The notes below the pieces were generated by a model. It saw only the letters and a program-made list of their open reading frames with translations, was not told the origin of the DNA and did no database searches. From positions 1 through 34,629 of the forward strand of contig JAAYVI010000136.1 in assembly GCA_012517235.1 (NCBI GenBank): 34,629 nt of DNA, in the 5' to 3' direction. A program made the position numbers and the translations under genes. This document shows positions 1-8,600 of the stretch, piece after piece (position 1 is the stretch's first letter; each line of letters starts with the position of its first letter). The DNA is from Elusimicrobiota bacterium. GTDB taxonomy: Bacteria > Elusimicrobiota > Elusimicrobia > Elusimicrobiales > UBA9959.

Positions 1-435
1 AATACCCTGAAAAATAAAAGAAGGTATCAATACGTTTCCGATTATTGTTAAAAAAGAAATAAAATAAAATAAACGTTCTTTGGCAAAATTTTTCAAAAAA
101 ATAGTCAATGACATCATAAAAATCCCGCAAAGAAAGAAAAAAAACAGTTTAACAATAATCGTTTCCGAAAAAATACGGCTTATCGATTCTATATTGCTTC
201 TATTAAGAGAAATATCTTTGGTGGCGGAATAATTAAAACCGTAATCCACTATGATAGAAAAATAAAAAATTATGGCGTAAGAGAAAGCCATTAAGCCGTA
301 TTTTTCCGGCCCTAAAACCCTAACGGTATAAGGAACGGTAAAAAGAGGTATTATATAGTTTAAATAGTGGACTATGGAAAGAGAAACAAAATTTTCAAAA
401 ATCCTGCTATTTAACGCTTTTTTTAGAATGTTCAT
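1..435 (-). CDS. wzx: Polysaccharide flippase, Wzx/RfbX family (3' end beyond window)
   Basis: Partial gene: the first 145 codons are visible and the frame stays open to the window edge. Seen: hydrophobic segments near residues 14-35, 46-66, 96-112 and 120-145, and the N-terminal signature NY..PL.TVPY (26-36) followed by RVLGPEKYG (39-47). These are typical of MATE-like O-antigen/teichoic-acid flippases, which move undecaprenyl-linked repeat units across the inner membrane. The ATG at 435 overlaps the 3' end of the upstream O-antigen ligase gene by 29 bases, implying translational coupling. It follows wza, wzc and a ligase/polymerase gene, which supports Wzx rather than a multidrug MATE pump. 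Family call is strong; the substrate cannot be told. Confidence 0.85.
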   Translation of the reverse strand, partial: MNILKKALNSRIFENFVSLSIVHYLNYIIPLFTVPYTVRVLGPEKYGLMAFSYAIIFYFSIIVDYGFNYSATKDISLNRSNIESISRIFSETIIVKLFFFFLCGIFMMSLTIFLKNFAKERLFYFISFLTIIGNVLIPSFIFQGI

Positions 436-1801
436 CAATAATTCCGTTAATTTGATTATATTTTATACTAATTAAGGCCGTTAAAAACCAAAAAGGTTCC
501 ATTATTCTCACTATTATGAACGTATTTACTCCTACGCCTTGTATCAATAGACCTATCAAAGCGCATAAAAGCCCCAATCCCAGAGATCTCGAAACAATAT
601 CGTCTCCTTTGGAATAAACGAAATAGAAAACCTTAAATAAAGAAAAAAGAAGCCAAATAAAAGCTATCATGCCTAAAATGCCGGTTTCCCCCAATATCAA
701 AGCGTATTGATTGTCCCCCAAACCTATCCCGGTTACGCCTCTGCCCAAAATCGGATATACGGGCAATACGTTATTAATAACTCTTGTCAAAGATTCGTAT
801 CTCAAATAGGCCGATTCTTCCAACTTTATTTCGCCGAAAGGCGTATTTATGGGATGTATCGCGTCTTGTCCGGAATATGTATTTTTTATTCTATTTTCTA
901 CTTTATCGCTTAATCCCGGCAATGTCAAAGTGAAAATAATTCCCAATATGGAAGCCGATATAAAAAGTACTTTTCTTTTTTTGGAAAAAAACAAAAAAGC
1001 CATAAAAGAAAAAATGAAACCCAAATAAGAAGCTCTGGAAAAAGTATAAAGCAGAGACTGATACATAAAAACAGCCGTAACAGCCGCTCCAAAAAATATT
1101 TTCCCGGAAGACTCAGACATCAAAGCCAATATTAAGGAAAAAGCTATTATATAATATCCTCCCAAAGACGCCGGCTCCGATTCTTTGGGAGAATTTAAAG
1201 GCGCTTCGAAAGGAGCGCTGGCCCTTATATCCGTACCCGAAGCATTAAAGTAATAATAATAAGAATAGGCTATGACTATTACCAATACCGCCCAAGCATA
1301 TTTTAAATATTTTGAAATATCTTTTTCGTCTTTTAAAATATTTAAAGTCATAAAATAAAGCATATAATACTCGATATATTTCAAAACATAAAAAAAAGCT
1401 TTTTTATAATCTATATCGCCTCTAAGAACTCCGAAAGATGTGGACAATATATAAACCGCCGTATATAAAATCAGAGGTTTTGTTATCGGACTTTTTGCAA
1501 ACCCGCCTTCTTGTTTAAAGATAGCGCTCTTGCCAAGCCAGGCAAAAAAAATCGTCACTAAAAATATATCGTCATATCTTAAAACTATTCCTCTTCCCGC
1601 TACTCCGCCGACCTGTAATTCCGGAGATAAAAGCATGGAAAATACCAGAAGTATCATACTGGATTTTGTGGAAAAAAAAGCAAATATGACGGTAAATGCG
1701 GCGATTATAAATATTAATATTTGATTTAAGCCGAAATTGACTACGAATCTGCCGGCAAATAAGAGCGCGGCCGCAAAAAACAGTAAAACTAATATTTGCA
1801 T
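407..1801 (-). CDS. O-antigen ligase/polymerase family membrane protein (Wzy/WaaL-like)
   Basis: A 464-residue integral membrane protein with about ten to twelve predicted hydrophobic helices. A large periplasmic loop of roughly residues 295-345 lies before the last helices, the architecture of the Wzy_C/RfaL family. Such proteins polymerise repeat units or attach glycan to a lipid or protein acceptor at the periplasmic face. Its ATG directly follows the stop of the wzc-like gene and its tail overlaps the flippase start. Primary sequence does not separate polymerase from ligase reliably; the position between wzc and wzx is compatible with a Wzy polymerase. The C-terminal tail is polar (DEHSKKS). 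Confidence 0.8.
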   Translation of the reverse strand: MQILVLLFFAAALLFAGRFVVNFGLNQILIFIIAAFTVIFAFFSTKSSMILLVFSMLLSPELQVGGVAGRGIVLRYDDIFLVTIFFAWLGKSAIFKQEGGFAKSPITKPLILYTAVYILSTSFGVLRGDIDYKKAFFYVLKYIEYYMLYFMTLNILKDEKDISKYLKYAWAVLVIVIAYSYYYYFNASGTDIRASAPFEAPLNSPKESEPASLGGYYIIAFSLILALMSESSGKIFFGAAVTAVFMYQSLLYTFSRASYLGFIFSFMAFLFFSKKRKVLFISASILGIIFTLTLPGLSDKVENRIKNTYSGQDAIHPINTPFGEIKLEESAYLRYESLTRVINNVLPVYPILGRGVTGIGLGDNQYALILGETGILGMIAFIWLLFSLFKVFYFVYSKGDDIVSRSLGLGLLCALIGLLIQGVGVNTFIIVRIMEPFWFLTALISIKYNQINGIIDEHSKKSVK

Positions 1802-3673
1802 TTATCTTTCCGCGTACTTGGAATAATCGTAATAATAATATCCGTACTTCGGCCCCATTTCCGAAGCTCTTACTCCGTTTAAAACGACTCCGATCATTTT
1901 GGCGTCGACTCCGGTAATTTGTTCTTTTGCTCTTTTAAGCGCGCCCCTTGCTATCTTGCCGGCTTTATATACCAACACGGCGCCGTCATTTTTCTTTGCC
2001 AAGATAACCGAATCGATGAAAAGCAATACCGGCGGAGCGTCAAAAACTATTATGTCAAATTCCGCTTTAAGCGAACCTATAAGATGTTCCCAATCGGCAT
2101 TATCCAAAAGATCTACCACATTTGCCGGAGCAGTACCGCATGTCATTATCTTCAAATTCTCTATACCGGAAAATCTTATTACATGCTCGGCTTTTATTTC
2201 GCCGGTCAAAAAATCCGAGCTTTCTCTTAAAACATCCCTATAATCGTACTTTTTGGCCAATACGTCGCTAAGGCCCGGCTGTTTCGGAATTCCGAATATT
2301 TGGTATATGACCGGTCTTCTCATATCCGCATCTATCAAAAGAGTTCTAAGGCCGGAATTGGCCGCGGCAAGGGAAAAATTTATTGCGGTTAAGCTTTTAC
2401 CTTCGGCCGCTCCGGAAGAGCTGAAAACTACCGATATAGGACCTTTTTTGTTCATATTCGATATAATATTGGCTCTTAAGGTATGATAAGATTCTATCAC
2501 GCTTGCGGAATACTTTCTGTTGAAAAGAAGAACGCTTCTGAAAGCCTCCATGCCGAAACGTTCTTTTTTGAATATGTCTGTTAAAATATTGTCCAATCTC
2601 TTCTCGCTGGCTATATTGGGAATAAGTCCCAAAACAGGCAGTTTTATAAAATTTTCTATGTCTTCTATCGTACTTATGGAAACGTCCAAATTTTCCATAA
2701 GAAAAACAAAAACTATGGATAAAAACAAACCTAAAAGAATTCCGACAGACATATTTAATTTTGCGTTGGGCGATACCGGAATATTACTTACAAAAGAAGG
2801 ATTTACAACTTTCACGAAAGACACTATTGAAGAGAGACCTAATTTGGCTTCCTCGTATTGTTTGCTTATGGTAGTATAAAGCTCTTCCTGCAATCTTAAA
2901 TCTCTTGTTATTCTTGCCAAATCTAACTCTTGCGCCGGAATTTGAGAAAGCTTATTTTGAATATTTTCTATTCTTTTTTCCAAAGAAAGAACTTCCGGGT
3001 GATTTGGCGTATATTTTTCTAACATTTCCTTTCTTTTTATTTCAAGTTCGGCCAATTGATCGGCATAATAACTTCCTATGCCTGTTTTTGGGTTTTTTTC
3101 TATAAAATTTTTTCTTTGTTTTTCCAAAGACCTAAGTTTTTCTTCTATGTCGTTTTTTCTCGCAACTATATCGTCCAAAGTTTTTTTGGCTTGAAGACTT
3201 CTTTGCTCCAAATCATAATCGGAATAAGCCGATATTACGGCATTGACTATGTCGTTAGCCTTATAAGGATTATCGGATCTTGCGGATATGCTTATAAGAT
3301 TTGAATCTTGAACTCTATCCGCCCTATAGGATCCCAAAACCTCGGAAGGAGAAATCCTTAAAGAAGAATTATTTTTTTGTAAGCTGTAATTTAATTTACC
3401 CGCCGCTCTCGAAGCTATTTCCATCGAACCTATGACTTTTATTTCCGTAGATACGGTTCCCCACGGATCCGATTCGGCGACGTCGGCTCCGGGCAGTTTC
3501 GAATAGATATTGGGCGGCTGAGTGTTTATTATCGCCGAAGAGCTGTAAACCGTAGGCTGAAATTTGGTGTATACCGCGGTAGAAATCAAAGTGGCGGAAA
3601 AAATTAAAAGGGCCGGCCACTTCCTCCTGTTTATTATTCTCCAATAGTCGTATAAAGTAAGTTCGGGGTTCAT
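1802..3673 (-). CDS. wzc: Polysaccharide co-polymerase / tyrosine autokinase (Wzc-like)
   Basis: 623 residues. Residues 1-340 form a Wzz chain-length domain: a first membrane helix near 18-37, a coiled-coil periplasmic section with PNHPEV, then the proline-rich NPSFVSNIPVSPN stretch and a second helix near 310-330. The rest is a BY-kinase domain: Walker A GAAEGKS around residue 420, Walker A' LLIDADMRRP and Walker B IIVFDAPP. The C-terminus is a tyrosine cluster (YGYYYYDYSKY), the usual autophosphorylation site. The protein controls polymer length and export together with the outer-membrane Wza. Only about one base separates it from the upstream wza-like gene. Fusion of the Wzz and kinase parts is the proteobacterial arrangement, not the split Firmicutes one. 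Confidence 0.93.
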   Translation of the reverse strand: MNPELTLYDYWRIINRRKWPALLIFSATLISTAVYTKFQPTVYSSSAIINTQPPNIYSKLPGADVAESDPWGTVSTEIKVIGSMEIASRAAGKLNYSLQKNNSSLRISPSEVLGSYRADRVQDSNLISISARSDNPYKANDIVNAVISAYSDYDLEQRSLQAKKTLDDIVARKNDIEEKLRSLEKQRKNFIEKNPKTGIGSYYADQLAELEIKRKEMLEKYTPNHPEVLSLEKRIENIQNKLSQIPAQELDLARITRDLRLQEELYTTISKQYEEAKLGLSSIVSFVKVVNPSFVSNIPVSPNAKLNMSVGILLGLFLSIVFVFLMENLDVSISTIEDIENFIKLPVLGLIPNIASEKRLDNILTDIFKKERFGMEAFRSVLLFNRKYSASVIESYHTLRANIISNMNKKGPISVVFSSSGAAEGKSLTAINFSLAAANSGLRTLLIDADMRRPVIYQIFGIPKQPGLSDVLAKKYDYRDVLRESSDFLTGEIKAEHVIRFSGIENLKIMTCGTAPANVVDLLDNADWEHLIGSLKAEFDIIVFDAPPVLLFIDSVILAKKNDGAVLVYKAGKIARGALKRAKEQITGVDAKMIGVVLNGVRASEMGPKYGYYYYDYSKYAER

Positions 3674-3674
3674 A

Positions 3675-4364
3675 TTATCTTTTCGACGATATTATTCCTA
3701 TCGTCAGTCCGAAAGTGGCAAGCATCGTCCACGGAAGCAAATTATCGGTTATCCATTTACCGGCCGAAGTAAATTTCTTTCTCGGCACGTATACCACATC
3801 GCCCTGAGATAAAACTATATTTTTATCCAATTTTCCGGAAAAAAGCTCCGAAAGATTTACCTCAAAACTGGATTCTTTTAAGTCTCCTTTTTCGTCTTTT
3901 ACTTTTCTAAAAACTCTTATCTTTTCCGTTCTGGCATAATCGGCCAGGCCGCCGGCGGAAGCAATAAGATCCAATATTTTCATTCCTTCGTAATAGTCGT
4001 AATAGCCCGCCCTTTGAACCTGACCTATGGCCGCTACTTTATAAGATGAAAACTTTCTTACGCTTACCGTAACCGTAGGATTGGCGACATATTTTGAAAA
4101 TTTTGCCGTTAAAATTTTTTCAAGTTCGGATACGCTTAAAGAAGACACTTTAACGGAACCTAAAAGAGGAATATCTACGCTGCCGTCGGGCTGCACCGTA
4201 ACTTCTTTTGAGAATTCTTCCGCGGGAGATACGTTTATGCTGACTACGTCTCCGGCGGAAATAAAATAACCTTTGTCGGAAAAAGAAGGCATTTCAAAAG
4301 CAAAAAGCGCGTTAAAAAAACCGGACATTAAAAAAGCTATAAAAACGGAAATTATCTTTTTCAT
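3675..4364 (-). CDS. wza: Polysaccharide export protein with SLBB domain (Wza-like)
   Basis: 229 residues. A signal peptide (residues 1-22) is followed by the polysaccharide export domain: YFISAGDVVSINV near 33-45 and QPDGSVDIPLLG near 58-69. One SLBB/soluble-ligand domain starts with VAAIGQVQRAGYY near 109-121, and QGDVVYVPRKKF follows near 187-198. A hydrophobic helix lies near the C-terminus (about 208-226). It probably forms or contacts the outer-membrane channel for the polymer. No lipobox cysteine is visible and there is only one SLBB domain, so it is shorter than E. coli Wza (about 380 residues) and resembles the short exporters of other phyla. It lies directly upstream of the wzc-like gene. 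Confidence 0.88.
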   Translation of the reverse strand: MKKIISVFIAFLMSGFFNALFAFEMPSFSDKGYFISAGDVVSINVSPAEEFSKEVTVQPDGSVDIPLLGSVKVSSLSVSELEKILTAKFSKYVANPTVTVSVRKFSSYKVAAIGQVQRAGYYDYYEGMKILDLIASAGGLADYARTEKIRVFRKVKDEKGDLKESSFEVNLSELFSGKLDKNIVLSQGDVVYVPRKKFTSAGKWITDNLLPWTMLATFGLTIGIISSKR

Positions 4365-4387
4365 AAGTTTCTCCGCATAAATATAAA

Positions 4388-4948
4388 TTATATGTTTTTA
4401 CCTTGCTGTCTTGAAAGCGCTTTTACTATGCTTCTTAGTTCTTCTATTTTCCCTTCCAATTCTCTTTCTTTTTCCGAAGACATCGGCAAAGATTGATTAT
4501 AAAATTTTTCCCTGATTTCAGCTCTTTGAGAAATATCTTTAATCGGTTCTTTATAAGAAGACGCCATAACATATCTAAAAAAAGCCGCGAAAGAAACTAT
4601 TGAAAAAAGCATAAAAGAAACGGTCCCGGCCAAAATAATATATTCTTTATCGGAAAAAATTCCTATAAGAATAACGCAAACAGAAGCCAAAAGGCCGAAA
4701 AGGAGAGATTCTTTATTTTCGCTCCAAACCGCATTAAATCTAGCCGAAGGGACAATTTCTTTAACTTGATTTCTCAATATGGGTGGTTGATAAGTTTTTT
4801 GCATTTGAGGAGGAGAAATTAAAGTGTTTTTTACCGGCAAAACGTTTTCTTGAGGTTTTTGCGAGTTTTCTTCCTCTTCGGATTCGAGATAAGAAGTCTC
4901 GGCCTTTAATTGTTCCAAAAGAGATTTTAAATCTTCATTTTTCTTCAT
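4388..4948 (-). CDS. Hypothetical membrane protein in polysaccharide operon
   Basis: 186 residues, not assigned to a family. Seen: an acidic, helix-prone N-terminus (residues 1-30), a Pro/Gln-rich linker (35-65), two closely spaced hydrophobic helices near 82-98 and 104-125, and a C-terminal basic/acidic amphipathic helix (about 135-183) that could form a coiled coil. Both tails would face the same side, most likely the cytoplasm. Its start overlaps the end of the upstream coiled-coil gene by 14 bases, and the wza-like gene follows 23 bases later. Inference: it may be a membrane anchor or adaptor between the cytoplasmic coiled-coil proteins and the export machinery. No homology is claimed. 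Confidence 0.75.
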   Translation of the reverse strand: MKKNEDLKSLLEQLKAETSYLESEEEENSQKPQENVLPVKNTLISPPQMQKTYQPPILRNQVKEIVPSARFNAVWSENKESLLFGLLASVCVILIGIFSDKEYIILAGTVSFMLFSIVSFAAFFRYVMASSYKEPIKDISQRAEIREKFYNQSLPMSSEKERELEGKIEELRSIVKALSRQQGKNI

Positions 4949-5666
4949 TTTTTTTCTCCGTCAAAGAAATAGAATATTTCTTTTCCCATTCGGATATCTT
5001 TTCCTGCTTCTTGATAATTTCCTTTTCCCTATGTTCCAAATTAGCTCTGACTTTTTCAAAACTTCTTATAAGATCCTTTTTTTTATTTATAAAATCTTCG
5101 TTCATATTTCTTTCTCTGGATTTGAGTTCCGCTATTTTTCTGGCATAATCCTTTTCTAAAGCGTACATTTTATTCTCAAGTTCTTTGTTTTTTTCTTCCC
5201 ATTTTTTAAGCATGGATTCTTCTTTTATTCTTACCTCTTCGTATAAAGCCTGTGTTTTGGATGAATATTCCATGGTAAGCCTTGTTTTTTCCAAAGCGAC
5301 TTCGGCCTTAATTTCGGCGGATTTGCTTTTTTCTAAAGAAACGGCCTCTTTGAGAGTTTTTATTTCTTCGGATAGCTTAAAAATTTCTTCTTCCAAAGCT
5401 TTCTTTTTTAAATAAAAATCTTGAGATTTTTTCTCAAACTCTTTTTTTAAGTCTTCTTTATCGGATTTAATTTCTTCCAATTTTTTCTTAAAATCTTCGG
5501 AAGTTTTTCCGGCAAGCTCTTCGTATGACACGAACTCGTCTTCATATTCTTCCATTATGGCGGACAGTTCGACGGAAGAAGGATTTTTTTCTTTCCAAAG
5601 TTTTTCGCAGAAAGATTTCAACCTGCCTATAAAGGCTTCCGGAACGCATTTTAATTCTTTTTTCAT
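4935..5666 (-). CDS. Coiled-coil protein, 243 aa, function unknown
   Basis: A soluble protein. Residues 1-55 are mixed and probably globular (LKSFCEKLWKEKN, then EEYEDEFVSYEEL). Residues 55-235 are almost continuous Glu/Lys-rich heptad-like coiled coil. There is no signal peptide, no membrane helix and no nucleotide-binding motif. It starts two bases after the stop of the 1562-residue coiled-coil gene and overlaps the next gene by 14 bases, so the three are surely co-transcribed and probably coupled. Its composition matches the giant neighbour, suggesting that the two assemble together; that is inference. Confidence 0.75.
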   Translation of the reverse strand: MKKELKCVPEAFIGRLKSFCEKLWKEKNPSSVELSAIMEEYEDEFVSYEELAGKTSEDFKKKLEEIKSDKEDLKKEFEKKSQDFYLKKKALEEEIFKLSEEIKTLKEAVSLEKSKSAEIKAEVALEKTRLTMEYSSKTQALYEEVRIKEESMLKKWEEKNKELENKMYALEKDYARKIAELKSRERNMNEDFINKKKDLIRSFEKVRANLEHREKEIIKKQEKISEWEKKYSISLTEKKNEEK

Positions 5667-5668
5667 AT

Positions 5669-8600
5669 TTACCTTGCCTTATTTTTATATTCCGATATGG
5701 CCCTGGTAAGTTCGAGCCTTAACTTTTCCAGCTCGGAATATTTTTTTGAATATTCTTTTTCCATCTCCAACTTTTTTCTTTCAAGATCCGCTTCCTTTTC
5801 TTCGTAGTTTTTCTTAATTTCCAATCTTTCGTTGTTCAAAGCGAAAGATTTTTCTTCGATTTTTCTTTCGAGTTCGGAGAAGTAAGATTGTTTTGCGGCC
5901 AAGGCCGAATCTTTTGCGGCCAAAGCTTTTTCCGCTTCCTCCAAAGCGCTTCTTAACTCTTCTATTCTCTTATTGTATAATTCTTTTAAAGTTTTTGTTT
6001 CCGATGCGAATTTATTTTCGGCTTCGAAATATTCCGATCTGTATTTGGAAAGCATTTCGGAAAATTTTTTCTCTTGCGCGGCCAGCTGCTCCGATAAGAG
6101 TCTGGAATAATTATCCCTATAAAGGGTTATTTCTTCTTTAAGTTTTTCCATTTTAGATTCGGCTTCTTTTAAAGCCGATTCTTTGGCTTCTACTTCTTTT
6201 GCCATTTTGTCTTTTTCTTCCAAGATACGGTTTTCAAGCCTTTCTATTTCCATAACGCTTCTTTCGTTTATATCCATTATTTCTTTTTGGGCTATATCGA
6301 GTTTTTCCTGAAGTATTTTCGTGGCGGAGGAGACAGCTTCTTCCATTTTTAAATTAAACTCTCTGGCAAAAGAAGCTGTAAGATCCGCTTTTTCTTTTAC
6401 AAACTCTTTTTCTTTTTCGGCTAGTTGAGCTATAAGTTCCGCTTGAGCCTTTGAAGACTGAGAAGCTTGCGCGTAGGCCTGCGAAAATTTTTCTTTTAAC
6501 ATGGCGTTTTCTTCTTTAATAGACGAAATAATTTTTTCATATTCTTCTTTAAGCGCTTTTATTGCCAAGTTCTTTTCTTCATCGGCTTGATTTTTTATTT
6601 TTGCTGCTTTTTCCGAGTAGATTTTAGCCTGTTGAGAAGAGAAAGAGGCTTTAAAACTTTCAATTTTTTCTTCTTCGTCTCTTTTTATTTGAGAAATTTC
6701 TTGAGAAAGAGATTTTATTTGTTCGTCTTTGGAATCTAAAACCCTTATAAGCTGGCTTATTTCTTGTTCGTATGCGGATATCTTAGCTTCCAAAGACTGA
6801 GTTTCGGCTTTAACCTGTTTTTCTATTCTTTCCAAAGATTCCGCTTCCATTTGGGCTTTTTGCTGAGCAAGTTTTCTTCTTGTTTCCACTTCCAAATCGG
6901 CCAATTTGCCGGCAAGAGCTTTGTTTTCTTCCAATGCGGCGGCCAATTTTTCTTGAGATTGAGCGTATTCGGCTTCGGCGGCGTCGGCTATTCTTTCCAA
7001 GTGATTCTTTTCGGAAATCCAATTGGATCTTTCTTTTTCGTATACCTCTTTATGTCTTTCGAGAGTTCTCTGAGATTCTTGATCGTATTGCATCTTAATC
7101 TCGGAAATTCTTTCTTGATTTTCTACTTTCATCGATTCTATCTTATTTTCATATTCCGCTTTTTGTTTTTCCAAAGATTTTTTTAAGATATCGTCAAATT
7201 TTTTCTCTTTTTCTAACATTTCTTCTCTTATTTTTTCAATCTCTTTTTCGTAAGATTCTATCTGAACGCAATAAGCGGACTTTTGGTTTTCTTTTTCCTT
7301 CTTTATCTGCTCAAGATCTCTAATAAAGCTTTCCGAAATCAATGTTTTTTCTTTTTCAAATTCTTTTTTCCTGTTTTCAAATTCCGAAGAAACGGCTTGA
7401 AGTTTTTGCGAATAGCTTTCGGAAAGTTCGCTTCTCAAAGAAGCTTCTCTTTGCGCGGATTGCTTTTGAACTTCGTTTAGAACTTGCGAAAAAGACTCCT
7501 CCTTGTAAGCCATCTCTCTTCTTAAAGAGTCTATTTTCTTTTCAAAATCTGCGATAAGTTGGGCTTTTTCTTTCTCAAAATTTGAAGTCTTATCGGCTAT
7601 GGCTTTGTTCAAAGACGCCAATTCTTTCTCGTAATAAGAAGACATCTCTTCTTTTTGCGCTGAAAAAGAAGATTTAATCGAAGATATCTTTTCTTCGTAT
7701 TCCGATGCTATTTTCTCTTTATCTAAATTACGCTTTTCGGATAAAGATTTCATCTCTTCTTGAGCGGCCGAAAGCTTCGCCTCGTAATCTTGTTTTAAAC
7801 TGTTAATAGACTTTTCCCATTCACCGGTCAACTCTTTTCTTAAATTCTCTTTCTCCCTTAAAGCTTTTTCCAAAGAAGAAGAATAAGACGATATTTTTTC
7901 TTCGTAAGACTTTATTATCTCTTCGCTTCTTTTTCTATAAGCTTCCGTTACCGCGCAAACGGCATTTTCCCCTCTTATCTTTTCTTCGTTTATTTTAACT
8001 TTAAGATCTTCGATCTCTTTTTCCAAAGATATTTTTTCTTTTTCCGCTTTCGACAATGCTTCCTTAACGGCAAAATCTTTTTTTGCTTTTTCGGCTTCTA
8101 TTCTGTCTTTTAAAGATTGCGCCGCGTTTTCCCAAGCTTTTCTTTCTTCTTCAAACCGAGCCTCTCTGGCGGCAAGATCCGAAGCGTTTTTATTTTTCAT
8201 CTCTTCGGCTAAGTTTATTAGTTCGGATTCCTTTTGAATAAGCATGTTTTCCAAAGCTTTAATTTTCTCCGCGCTTTCTCTAAGTTTTTCGCCGTAAAAC
8301 TCTTCGCTTTGAGATATCTGCAGACTCAATCTTTCTTCGTAATTTTTCCTAAGATCTTGGGTTTCTTTTTCAAATTTTCCTATTATCGCCGAAATCTCTT
8401 TTGATTTTTCGGATTCTTTTTCGGATATTATTTTTTTAAGTTCGGCTATTTCTTCGTCTCTTTTTTTGGCTATCATAGCCGATTCCGTGGAGAATTGGGC
8501 TCTCGCTTCCTGTAAATTCTTGGCATATTGCGCTTCTTTTGAAATTATTTCGTCGGATAATTTTTTTATTTCCTCGTCTTTTCCGGATAAAACCGATAAA